Program-made: the position numbers and the translations under genes
Notes under the pieces: model-generated
What the model saw: the letters and a program-made list of their open reading frames with translations, nothing else
What the model was told of the DNA's origin: nothing
Database searches by the model: none
Part shown: in pieces, positions 15,127 to 23,250 of the stretch
Layout: each line of letters starts with the position of its first letter
How positions within the stretch are numbered: position 1 is the first letter of the stretch
NCBI GenBank assembly: GCA_902528415.1
Contig: CABZSR010000013.1
Location: 1-41,431 of the forward strand
Length of the DNA: 41,431 bases
Direction: 5' to 3'
Source: an uncultured SAR116 cluster alpha proteobacterium
Lineage (GTDB): Bacteria; Pseudomonadota; Alphaproteobacteria; Puniceispirillales; Marisalimonadaceae

Positions 15127-15684
15127 ATGAATAGCATTATAACACCAAGTCTCTCCACGGCTACAAATTTCCTTGATACTTTGGAACCACAAGGCGAATT
15201 CACTTTTCAAACTTTTGACGATGACCAAAGCCGCAACAACAAGAATTTAGTTCGTGTGCTTCACGGGACGTTAAACAAACATGCCACAACCTTAACAACT
15301 CTCAATCAGAAAGGAGCGGGAATATTTGTTACAGTGAACAAAACTAACTTAAAGGGTCGTAAAGCAACCGATATTGTTAGGGTTAGAGCCGTGTTTCTTG
15401 ATTTAGATAGCAGTCCATTAGAGCCAGTTTTAGATCATTCCTTGGAACCACATATAATCATAGAGTCATCATCTTCTCGTTGGCATGTATATTGGCTTTG
15501 CGAGTTGCCGTGCGAAGAGTTTTCGGCCGTCCAATTAGGTCTAGCAGAGAAGTTCAATGGGGATACCTCGGTTGATGACTTACCGAGGGTCATGCGACTT
15601 CCAGGGTTCTATCACTTAAAATGTGGTATTGGAAGAACTCTTAAACCTTTCCAAACACGCATCAAACAAATTCCGGGGTACTAA
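15127..15684 (+). CDS. RepB-type DNA primase (AEP fold)
   Basis: A 185-residue archaeo-eukaryotic-type primase domain. It shows VRAVFLDLDSSPLEP, with the DLD metal pair near residue 98, and IIESSSSRWHVYWLCE, with the Ser-x-His motif. It also has LPRVMRLPGFYHLK near the end, which resembles the R-L-P-G-x-x-K motif. It would make RNA or DNA primers on the element's own origin. It stops 2 bases before the start of the helicase gene; in many P4-like elements these are one fused protein, so here the fusion is split into two genes. AAGG lies eight bases before the ATG. Confidence 0.85.
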   Translation: MNSIITPSLSTATNFLDTLEPQGEFTFQTFDDDQSRNNKNLVRVLHGTLNKHATTLTTLNQKGAGIFVTVNKTNLKGRKATDIVRVRAVFLDLDSSPLEPVLDHSLEPHIIIESSSSRWHVYWLCELPCEEFSAVQLGLAEKFNGDTSVDDLPRVMRLPGFYHLKCGIGRTLKPFQTRIKQIPGY

Positions 15685-15686
15685 AG

Positions 15687-17396
15687 ATGGCAGTCCACAA
15701 ATATAACGCCGAAGAAGTTATCGCTGCTTTCAAAAAACCTTTACTGAGAAAAACAAGCGAAGAGCCTAAAGACTCCAAACATCTTGATATAAATGAAATT
15801 AAACGCGCATTAACTTATCTTGATCCCAGCAACCGCGAAGTATGGATAAATGTGGGACATGAAATGAAGTCTAAAGGAGAAAGTTTGCGAGAACCATATA
15901 TCGAATGGTCTCGTGGAGATTTAACTGGAATCACTCCAACCAGTTTCATAAGCGACGAAGATGTGTACTTAAAATGGGAAGAGTTTGATCCTAAAAGAAC
16001 CTCCATCAGTTTCCTCTTTAAAGCAGCAGAAAAAAACGGCTATGAACTACCGTGCGATAGCTATCTGCTCGAACGGGGTACAATAGTAGAGTGCGCCGAA
16101 TATCTTCTGTCCAAAATGTCCTTAAATGCCCCAGAGCCAGTTTTTTCTGAAGGAGCATTTTGGCAATATCAAGGGAATTGTTGGGTACAAATACCTAACC
16201 ATGACCTACGAAAATTAGGACACAAACTTGACGGAATAAAAGTCAAACAATCCAAAAAAGCTCTCAACGCAACCAGTAGTTTTATTGATGGTGTCCTAAA
16301 AGAGATGGCTGCGATGTGCGCAAACCCAGATTTTTTTAGTCAGGGACCATGTGGAGCGAATCTACAGAATGGATTTGTTCGGTTGAATGACGACGGCTCA
16401 CTTGTTTTGGAGGATCATTCTCCCCGGCATCTGCAGCGCAATGTAATAAAGTGCAATTGGCTACCCGACATTACAGAAGAGTTTACTGGATACACGCGAG
16501 TACTTTTGGACGGCTGTTTTGGGGAATCTGATATGGAATTACAAAACCTCCTTTTAGAGATAATCGGTGTTGCAATCCTTGGAGTATCAACACGCATGAA
16601 AGCACCCAAAGGAATTGTATTCTTTGGCGCAACAGCATCAAATGGCAAATCGACAATTTTAAGCCTTATAAGGTTGATTTTACCGCAGTCAGCAACCTGC
16701 AGTATCCCACCAAGTGACTTCGAGAGGGAACAAAGTTTAGCAATTTTAGTAGGAAAAACAGCAAACCTTACTGACGAAATCTCCAACCATAAGTCTATAG
16801 CTTCCGATAAAATGAAGTCGTTGATTACGGGCGATATTGTTGCAGCAAAAGTAATTTACCAGCCAGTTTTTAATTTCAAACCAATAGCAACTCACATTTT
16901 TGCTACCAACGAATTACCAAACTTCAAAGGTGGCGTAGACGCAGGTGTTGAAAGAAGGATGTTAGTGATCCCGTTCAACAAAACCATCCCAGAGGAAAAG
17001 CGAATAACAAATCTTGAAGAGCTGATAGCAGACAAGGAAGCTTCTTTACTTGTGAGCGCTGCTATTTCAATAGGTGGCAGGGCGTATCAACGAGGAACAT
17101 TTAACATTCCAGCTTCATGTAAAGATGCTACCCAGCAGTGGTTTAAGGATTCTGATCCAGTGCGTGAATGGTATGCCGAAGGCGAAATGGGACGTCACGT
17201 TGGTCGTAAGCCTAAACTTCTCAAAGAACTCTACAAGAATTTCTGTGAAGATATACGTGAATTTGAAGATGCTAACTATTTGCCGGGCAAACGGCGTTTT
17301 ATAGCACAAATCAAAGCCCTAGTTGAAACGGACATTGATTGGCGGATCGAACGGCACGCTAGTGGTCTAATAATTTGCAAGAATACTCTAGTGTAG
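15687..17396 (+). CDS. P4/D5-type replicative helicase with PriCT-2 domain
   Basis: A 569-residue protein. Residues 25-110 look like a PriCT-2 domain, which normally sits C-terminal to the primase (LDPSNREVWINVGHEMKSKG, then TSISFLFKAAEKNGY). The middle is a D5_N-like region with EGAFWQYQGNCW. The superfamily 3 helicase core follows, with Walker A GATASNGKSTILSLIRL near residue 314, Walker B and the B' motif KTANLTDEIS near 360, and HIFATNELPNF as the sensor. This is the ring helicase of P4-like and other autonomously replicating islands. No frameshift is visible, so replication may still be functional although integration is not. Confidence 0.9.
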   Translation: MAVHKYNAEEVIAAFKKPLLRKTSEEPKDSKHLDINEIKRALTYLDPSNREVWINVGHEMKSKGESLREPYIEWSRGDLTGITPTSFISDEDVYLKWEEFDPKRTSISFLFKAAEKNGYELPCDSYLLERGTIVECAEYLLSKMSLNAPEPVFSEGAFWQYQGNCWVQIPNHDLRKLGHKLDGIKVKQSKKALNATSSFIDGVLKEMAAMCANPDFFSQGPCGANLQNGFVRLNDDGSLVLEDHSPRHLQRNVIKCNWLPDITEEFTGYTRVLLDGCFGESDMELQNLLLEIIGVAILGVSTRMKAPKGIVFFGATASNGKSTILSLIRLILPQSATCSIPPSDFEREQSLAILVGKTANLTDEISNHKSIASDKMKSLITGDIVAAKVIYQPVFNFKPIATHIFATNELPNFKGGVDAGVERRMLVIPFNKTIPEEKRITNLEELIADKEASLLVSAAISIGGRAYQRGTFNIPASCKDATQQWFKDSDPVREWYAEGEMGRHVGRKPKLLKELYKNFCEDIREFEDANYLPGKRRFIAQIKALVETDIDWRIERHASGLIICKNTLV

Positions 17397-17656
17397 CTAG
17401 TGAACGAAAAAAGTTAAGCTTTCTTCATTAAATTAACTAATCAGTTATTAAATATAAATTTAAAATAATTTGTCATGTTTTTTGGTACACTACGTTCACT
17501 ACCCGTCATATTGTTAGATACAGGCCACTGCCTTTGAACAACAAGCAATCTGCCGCTACAGCATGAAGTTAGCCCCACGGTCTCGGCCCCTTACATAGGC
17601 TCTTACGTCATCTATTTATTTAGCCTGTCGTTTGCCCCACAGTAAGGTTTAACTAT
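17397..17656. other. Non-coding end of the P4-like module, with repeats
   Basis: No gene is apparent. An AT-rich part to 17490 contains TAGTGAACG at 17398-17406, whose inverted copy CGTTCACTA is at 17493-17501. From about 17500 the base composition becomes markedly GC-richer. Two copies of GT(T/A)GCCCCAC-like sequence lie at 17568-17578 and 17630-17640, 62 bases apart. A GGTTTA/TAAACC pair overlaps the stop of the next gene. The paired GCCCCAC copies may be binding sites, but nothing proves a function. Confidence 0.4.
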
Positions 17657-17962
17657 TTAAATAAACCCGTCAGCGCGCATCCGAGCCTCTACTGCTCGCA
17701 GATCCGCCCATATCTGCTTTCGGGTCTCAGTGAACGCCTTAGATCGACGCCCGTGCTTCCAATGCGCAGCCGCTATTCGCGCTTTGCCCTCAGGTGTTTT
17801 AGGGCCGGTAGATAGACCGCCGTGTAATCTGCAGCGGCTCTTGCCCTTAAGTGGAGGTTTCTGACAGGCGGTACCTTTGCGTGTGCGCGCCTCGCATCTT
17901 GGTCCGGGATAATTGGGTCCAAAACGCCAAGGTATACTTTTTAAGAGATTGTTTTTTGTCAT
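17657..17962 (-). CDS. HGG-motif (HGGxSTGPKTPEG) small basic protein
   Basis: A 101-residue protein with a Cys/His cluster near residues 23-48 (CEARTRKGTACQKPP, then CRLHGG) followed by STGPKTPEGKARIAAAHWKH. This arrangement is known from many small proteins of proteobacterial genomes and prophages. It is likely zinc-binding and DNA- or RNA-associated, but the role is unknown. The basic residues and base composition (GC-rich, unlike both flanks) suggest it came from a higher-GC alphaproteobacterium or phage. It is oriented against the primase/helicase genes. Confidence 0.75.
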   Translation of the reverse strand: MTKNNLLKSIPWRFGPNYPGPRCEARTRKGTACQKPPLKGKSRCRLHGGLSTGPKTPEGKARIAAAHWKHGRRSKAFTETRKQIWADLRAVEARMRADGFI

Positions 17963-18175
17963 TTTGTTTACCGATAGTAAAGTTTATCATACTATAAAAT
18001 AATACACTTATCACTAGAGTTTACTTAAAAACATTGCCAAGGTCGGTGGACCATGAACAATCCTTTCATTATCCTTTACCCATGGTACAAGAACCATAGA
18101 CCAATGTTCATCTGTGACCTTACTAAGGCTGGTGTAAAGTTGTATTTTATTAGGTTGAAATATTTTTTTTTATAC

Positions 18176-19333
18176 CTAAATAATTTCAGAATTTTTAAAT
18201 TTAGTAAAAGGATTGTCGTCAATATTAAAATGTTTCCTTAAAACAAATTCATATAGGGACCTATAATCAACTTTATAATTAATATTATTATTCCACAAAT
18301 TACTTAAATCGTCATACTGACCTGTGATACCTCCTTCAACACTTCCACCTAAAATAAAATGGGGAGCTGCCATACCATGGTCAGTACCTCTAGATCCATT
18401 TTCATTTGCTCTTCTTCCAAATTCAGAATAGGTCATAATAAGAGTATCTTTCCAAACTCCAATATCCCTGAGAGCATTTATTGTAGATGAAAGAGAGGTA
18501 TCTAAATCTCTTAATAAATTTCTATGAGTATTTGATTGATTATTATGCGTATCAAAACTACCAAGTGCTACTTTGTAAACAGGAATATATATATCAGAAG
18601 CAATTAAATTACATACATTGGTTAATTGTTTGCCTAACTGGCCACCTCCAAAAGAGTATTTGTTTTTAACTTTACTAAATTTATAAGTTAAGTTTTTTAA
18701 TAAACTTGAGTTTTCTTTTCTTTTTTTTATTATTTCATTTAATAATCCAAAGCTTTTTCTTGTATCTACTGGAACAACAGTGTCTCTAATCTCTATCTCT
18801 TCAGGCTCTAAACCTATAGCTGTTGGTCCCAAAAAGCCATTTTGTCCACCTCTGAAAATAGAATTAGAGTTATCCAAAAACATACCTTTTGCATCTGTTA
18901 TTAAATTATCACTATATTTGTTTAATGAGTCTACAAGCCAGCCATTACGATATTGCTTTTTGCCGTCTCCACCTGTTTCCCATATATCAATTGATCTAAA
19001 ATGTGACAAAACAGCATGAGGATATCCCAGATTTTGAACAATTTTTACATTTCCTTCTTCGTAATTTTTTGCGATATTTTTTAAACTATAGTGCAATCCA
19101 TTTTCTTTAGAAATTGTCAGTATTTTATTTTTTTTTATTCCTATATTTGGCCTTAATCGATAATAGTATTTCTGATTTAATGGAATCACTGTATTTAGCC
19201 CATCATTTGCTCCTTGAAGTTCCACTAAAATTAAAATTTTTCTATTTAATTTTGACCAAACAAGTGAAGGAAATCCTGAAAATATAAAAGTATAACCTGC
19301 TAGCGACAAAAACTCTCTTCTACCTTGAATCAT
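18176..19333 (-). CDS. DUF1501 family protein (Tat-type export candidate)
   Basis: A 385-residue protein of the DUF1501 family, an alkaline-phosphatase-like fold. The N-terminus RREFLSLAGYTFIFSG has the twin arginine and hydrophobic stretch of a Tat signal, suggesting a folded periplasmic protein. Family segments follow: ILVELQGANDGLNTVIPL, FGRRANENGSRGTDHG near residue 310 and HFILGGSVEGGITGQY. DUF1501 and DUF1800 genes occur together in many marine and environmental genomes, but the biochemical role is not settled. Its start overlaps the end of DUF1800 by ATGA, so the two are translated together. Confidence 0.85.
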   Translation of the reverse strand: MIQGRREFLSLAGYTFIFSGFPSLVWSKLNRKILILVELQGANDGLNTVIPLNQKYYYRLRPNIGIKKNKILTISKENGLHYSLKNIAKNYEEGNVKIVQNLGYPHAVLSHFRSIDIWETGGDGKKQYRNGWLVDSLNKYSDNLITDAKGMFLDNSNSIFRGGQNGFLGPTAIGLEPEEIEIRDTVVPVDTRKSFGLLNEIIKKRKENSSLLKNLTYKFSKVKNKYSFGGGQLGKQLTNVCNLIASDIYIPVYKVALGSFDTHNNQSNTHRNLLRDLDTSLSSTINALRDIGVWKDTLIMTYSEFGRRANENGSRGTDHGMAAPHFILGGSVEGGITGQYDDLSNLWNNNINYKVDYRSLYEFVLRKHFNIDDNPFTKFKNSEII

Positions 19334-21498
19334 TTTAATTGATATCCTTCGTGATTTAATACTTTTAAGTAATCTTCATTTTTAAAATCTAAATCTAAAT
19401 CAGGTAATAACATATCAGACAACTTTAAATTTATATCGTTAATTTTTTTATTATCAAAGTGAGTGTCGAATGTTTTAATTTTATGTATTTCATTATAATT
19501 TAACCCATATCTTTCAATTCCACACTTAAATCCGTTATCATTTTGAGATAAATTATAGGAATTAGCTGGATAAGAATATATTTTTGTAGTTTGTTTCTTT
19601 GAGTCGTAGTTTAGAATTTTTTTTACTTCGTTAACTCTTTCACTTAAAAAGGTTTTAGCTGAGGGATTTGTCTGTAATCTAGTATAATATTTATCTTTTT
19701 CTAAAACATGCTCCATTGACAAAAGAAGATGGTATAAAAGCTTCTGACTTTGATTACTCTGTTGCTGAAATCTATCTATTTTAGGGCCAGATGGGAAAGA
19801 GCTAGAAATACCTCTTGTTGCTCTATAATCTGAAAACCAACTTCTATTCCAATTAGTTATGATATTGGGATAACTGTAACCATCATAAAATGTAAATTTA
19901 TTTAGAGCTTTCCATTCACTTCTTCGGTTTTTATCTGTACCAAAACTTATATTAATACCTTTCCATTTTTTTCCCATAAATTTTACATTGTAGAAATATG
20001 TTTTTATGTAAGCATGTTCTCTTGTTGCAAAATCATTAGGAATATACCCCAATAAAATCGTTTCAACCGCAAACTGATCTTTGCTAGTTTTATCAAAAAA
20101 ATTCTTTAAATCATTATTATATTTATCACTTTGTTCATCTTCAAATAATTTTGTATCCATATCTTTTTTTTCTTTATTAAAAATATTTGAAAAAGAGTTT
20201 GATATAGAATTAATTCTTAAACTTAGCTTTTGTCCACTTAGCCAATCTTTACCGACTGGCCAGCCTGCGATATTTGGAGGGTTAAATAATTTTTGTCCAG
20301 TTGTTTCCATTAATTCAATTAAACTATAATGGCTTTTAACATCTTTTCCAGAAACGTTAAGTGTTCTTGCTGTTCCATAAAATAAATCAAGTGGCGATTT
20401 AACAAGTGACAATTTATTACTCCAAAAACTTTCAAGCATTAATACGCCTTTAAGCATTTCAGATATTTGAAAATCATGCTTTCTAAAATAAGATACTAAA
20501 AATGATAAATCTTGGGGCTTGGGTTTTTTTAAATCCACATATTCTTGGTAAAATTTTAAGGCAATGAACTCGCCAAAAGATGGATGGTTAATTAAAATTT
20601 TAAAAAACTCTTCATCATTTTTATATTTTTTTCCAAAGGCTGTATAAGTTTCAGTTGATTGTTTGTATCTGTATAATTTATACTGTTCAGTAATATGGTT
20701 TATTGAGTTTCCAGATAAATACCTTGCAAAATTTTTTATGTCGTTTTCAGTATAATTACCTTCGCCTAAACTAAATAATTCAAAAAATTCTCTGGCTAGA
20801 TTTTCATTTGGATTTTGAGCAATACTTTTTTCATTGTTCAAGTATACTATCATTGCTGGATCTTTAAGAATATTCTCTAGCAAACTTAAGAAGTTTTTAT
20901 TGCTATTATCTCTTATTATTTTTAAGTGTGTAAAAAAGGAGTGTTTTTGTTTATACATGTTAAAATTGACTGAAAAATGATTAAGCCAGAAAATAGCTAA
21001 TCTTTCATATTGAGGAGTTTTGCTGGATACTAGTTTTTCTAACCATGTTGTTTTAAGAGATAAAAGGAAGGATTGGTCGTCGCAATTAATTCGATGAGCT
21101 TTAATTGCACTTTGCATAAAACTTGTAGGAATTGCTTCCTTAGTCCATAAAGGCCATATAATATCATCCTTATATTTATTTAAGTTTAAAACAATATCAT
21201 TTATGGCTTGTCTTCTTGTTTTGCCCATATGTAATTTAATTCTATCAACTGGTGCTCCAATGCCAATTCTTCTCTCTAGCCTGATTGCCTCTTTTTTTGT
21301 TATAATTTTATCTAAGTGACTATCATCAAATTTGTTCAAATCAAAAATAAGGTCTTTTCTAATTTTAGGCTTTGAGGTTGGTAATGACTTACTACTAGTT
21401 ATTATACCACCTTTAAAAGTAGTTTTAGCAAAGACATAATTAATAGAGTAGATCGACGACTGGATGATTAATAACAAATAAAATAAAGTTTTAAGCAC
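19330..21498 (-). CDS. DUF1800 family protein with long internal extension
   Basis: A 722-residue protein starting with a signal peptide (MLKTLFYLLLIIQSSIYSIN, ending near FA-KTT). Family motifs are NPNENLAREFFELFSLGEG, then YTENDIKNFARYLSG, and NPPNIAGWPVGKDWLS near residue 400. Between this motif and the family's usual end (YLKVLNHEGYQLK) lie about 300 residues rich in N, K, Y and S, far more than in common members. The export signal places it in the periplasm with the Tat-dependent DUF1501 protein. Function is unknown; a role in handling polymers or surface structures has been suggested only by genomic context. Confidence 0.85.
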   Translation of the reverse strand: MLKTLFYLLLIIQSSIYSINYVFAKTTFKGGIITSSKSLPTSKPKIRKDLIFDLNKFDDSHLDKIITKKEAIRLERRIGIGAPVDRIKLHMGKTRRQAINDIVLNLNKYKDDIIWPLWTKEAIPTSFMQSAIKAHRINCDDQSFLLSLKTTWLEKLVSSKTPQYERLAIFWLNHFSVNFNMYKQKHSFFTHLKIIRDNSNKNFLSLLENILKDPAMIVYLNNEKSIAQNPNENLAREFFELFSLGEGNYTENDIKNFARYLSGNSINHITEQYKLYRYKQSTETYTAFGKKYKNDEEFFKILINHPSFGEFIALKFYQEYVDLKKPKPQDLSFLVSYFRKHDFQISEMLKGVLMLESFWSNKLSLVKSPLDLFYGTARTLNVSGKDVKSHYSLIELMETTGQKLFNPPNIAGWPVGKDWLSGQKLSLRINSISNSFSNIFNKEKKDMDTKLFEDEQSDKYNNDLKNFFDKTSKDQFAVETILLGYIPNDFATREHAYIKTYFYNVKFMGKKWKGINISFGTDKNRRSEWKALNKFTFYDGYSYPNIITNWNRSWFSDYRATRGISSSFPSGPKIDRFQQQSNQSQKLLYHLLLSMEHVLEKDKYYTRLQTNPSAKTFLSERVNEVKKILNYDSKKQTTKIYSYPANSYNLSQNDNGFKCGIERYGLNYNEIHKIKTFDTHFDNKKINDINLKLSDMLLPDLDLDFKNEDYLKVLNHEGYQLK

Positions 21499-22062
21499 AA
21501 ATTAAACCTCTAATATCTATATATAATATTTTCTTTAAGATTATTGTAAAGTTCTTTTAAATTATCCCTTTGAAGATAACAAAATAATATCTAATTCAAT
21601 TTATTAAGCAATCTTTGAACCCTGGTCTACGCTCCATTAATTTTTTTTTAAAAATAATAAAGTATTGAAATATATCTAACACAAAACGTTTTCCAAAAAC
21701 ATGGTCCAAGGCTAACGACATGCGAAGGGTTACTTGCAATGTGGAGAGCATTCAATACCAAACCAGATGAATTACTTCCAAATATGTCGGGCCCCTGAGA
21801 TATTTTAAGCTGCTAGGGTACAAACACATCAGCGGTAAGTATCCAATACGGTGAAGGCTAACACTGGAATTATTGGAGCTCAACTGTCGTCATAGATGCA
21901 AGAAAAGTAATCAGGGCTGAAACTAGCGTGACCAAAGGCATGTTTGAAAAATCTTGTTGATAAGATCTGTTTTGATCTGAGACTTTATGGTGGGTAGAAT
22001 GGTGGGTAAGTATATTTTGTAATTATTAATATTAATTAAATCAATATCTTATGAGAATATTA
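21499..22062. other. Decayed foreign sequence next to the tRNA, with paired 10-bp repeats
   Basis: No intact gene is present. From about 21690 to 21985 the sequence is less AT-rich than its flanks. In one frame a 44-codon stretch reads GPRLTTCEGLLAMWRAFNTK and then stops; another frame, near 21840-21955, reads TVVIDARKVIRAETSVTKGM and stops. These look like pieces of a dead gene I cannot name. At 21987-21996 and 21999-22008 the bases ATGGTGGGTA repeat at a 12-base interval, resembling arm-type sites found beside P4-type integrases. They lie about 55 bases from the attachment core. The original integrase of this end seems to have been lost. Confidence 0.45.
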
Positions 22063-22077
22063 TGGCGGAGGGAGGGG
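22062..22077. repeat. tRNA-proximal attachment copy (16 bp)
   Basis: The same ATGGCGGAGGGAGGGG as at 2350-2365, here as the 3' end of the intact tRNA-Ser gene on the minus strand. Together the two copies bracket about 19.7 kb. The overlap with a functional tRNA explains why insertion does not destroy the gene. Confidence 0.85.
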
Positions 22078-22154
22078 GATTCGAACCCCCGAAAGGGATT
22101 GCTCCCTTTAACGATTTAGCAAACCGGCGCCTTCAGCCACTCAGCCATCCCTCC
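22063..22154 (-). tRNA. tRNA-Ser (anticodon GCT)
   Basis: Read leftward, the acceptor arms GGAGGGA and TCCCTCC pair fully; the discriminator is G and a CCA is encoded. The anticodon loop is TTTGCTAAA, giving GCT, which reads AGC and AGU serine codons. There is a long variable arm (AAAGGGA...TCCCTTT), typical of serine tRNAs, and a T-loop TTCGAAT with a GGGGG/CCCCC stem. It is 92 bases with the CCA. It is the integration site of the island to the left. A plus-strand frame over it (22062-22244) is an artefact. Confidence 0.97.
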
Positions 22155-22304
22155 GCAGACTCGTTATATGTCTTAGATGTCCTAATTCACGCCGTATGCA
22201 ACTTCGTAATACGCAAATATGCCTATTATTTCAAGTTTTTTTAATGCAACCTACAAAAATAAAAATGATTATGTTATAAATAATTTTTATCTAAAAGGTG
22301 TTTG

Positions 22305-23249
22305 ATGGATTTAATATCTGGAATGAGAGTGTTTGTCTCAATTGCTGATAATGGTTCGCTCGCTAAAGCAGGAAAAGAGCTTGATTTATCTCCCTCAGTT
22401 GTCTCAAAAAATATATCAGCTTTAGAAGATAGGTTAGGTGCAAGATTATTAAATAGAACGACTAGGTCTGTATCACTTACAGAGGTTGGATTTGCATATT
22501 TAGATAGAGCAAGAAGAATTATTGGAGATGTTGATGAAGCTGAAGCAGCTATTTCAAGTGCTACGAATGCTCCCAGAGGGCACTTGCGAATTACAGCTCC
22601 TGGAACTTTTTCTTACAGACATATAGCACCACATCTCCCAAAATTTAGAGAGCGTTATCCTGAGGTAGAAATAGAAATGATTATTTCTGATGAAGTAGTA
22701 GACCTCATTGATAATAATATAGATCTAGGAATTAGGATTGCTGTTATGAAAGATTCATCTTTAATTGCACGAAAGCTTGCACAAAACCCAAGAACTTTAT
22801 TCGCCTCACCAGAATATATTAAAAAGCATGGAAAACCTAATCATCCTGACGAAATTCTAGATCATGAAATCATTTCTTTCCGAAATGGTAACCCTTATAA
22901 TGATTGGCATTTTCTTGTAGATGGTAAAATCAAATTAATTCATGCAAAAGGGAAATTACAATTAAATCATGGGGATGCAATTCTAAGGTCAGCAATCAAT
23001 GGTGGTGGACTTGCAATGTTATCAAGATTTGTTGTTGGAAGACATTTAGCTGCAGGAACTCTGGTATCAATTTTAGATGAGTATGTTCAAGAAGATGTTC
23101 CAATTTATGCTGTTTACCCAAGCGGCAAACATTTGTCTCCAAAAGTAAGAGCATTCCTTGATTTTTTAATTGAAATTTACGGACCAGTTCCATATTGGGA
23201 TGAAGCAGGTGACCATAATTCTGAAGCTGCTAAGAGGACCGTAATTTAA
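22305..23249 (+). CDS. LysR-family transcriptional regulator
   Basis: A 314-residue regulator. Residues 1-60 are the winged helix-turn-helix: MRVFVSIADNGSLAKAGKEL, then SPSVVSKNISALEDRLGARL. The effector domain begins near 88 (GHLRITAPGTFSYRHIAPHL) and has the two Rossmann-like lobes, with the INGGGLAMLSRFVV hinge near 230. The ATG at 22305 with AAGG about seven bases upstream is preferred to a TTG three bases earlier. The next gene converges on it with a one-base gap. It probably controls a distant or unlinked target, because no divergent gene is adjacent. Confidence 0.92.
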   Translation: MDLISGMRVFVSIADNGSLAKAGKELDLSPSVVSKNISALEDRLGARLLNRTTRSVSLTEVGFAYLDRARRIIGDVDEAEAAISSATNAPRGHLRITAPGTFSYRHIAPHLPKFRERYPEVEIEMIISDEVVDLIDNNIDLGIRIAVMKDSSLIARKLAQNPRTLFASPEYIKKHGKPNHPDEILDHEIISFRNGNPYNDWHFLVDGKIKLIHAKGKLQLNHGDAILRSAINGGGLAMLSRFVVGRHLAAGTLVSILDEYVQEDVPIYAVYPSGKHLSPKVRAFLDFLIEIYGPVPYWDEAGDHNSEAAKRTVI

Positions 23250-23250
23250 A

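Noticed and set aside
17560-17640. Minus-strand GCAAACGAC resembling a tmRNA tag start
   Set aside because: The codons that follow (AGG CTA AAT AAA TAG) do not give an Ala-rich degradation tag, and no tmRNA acceptor or T-arm can be folded nearby.
18053-18241. 62-codon plus-strand frame MNNPFIILYPWY
   Set aside because: The first half is in GC-rich sequence and the second half runs into the 3' end of the DUF1501 gene in an unrelated composition; no ribosome site and no motif.
22062-22244. 60-codon plus-strand frame starting MAEGGGFEPP
   Set aside because: It reads through the tRNA-Ser gene on the opposite strand. MAEGGGFEPPKG is the well-known artefact of translating the antisense of a tRNA T-arm.
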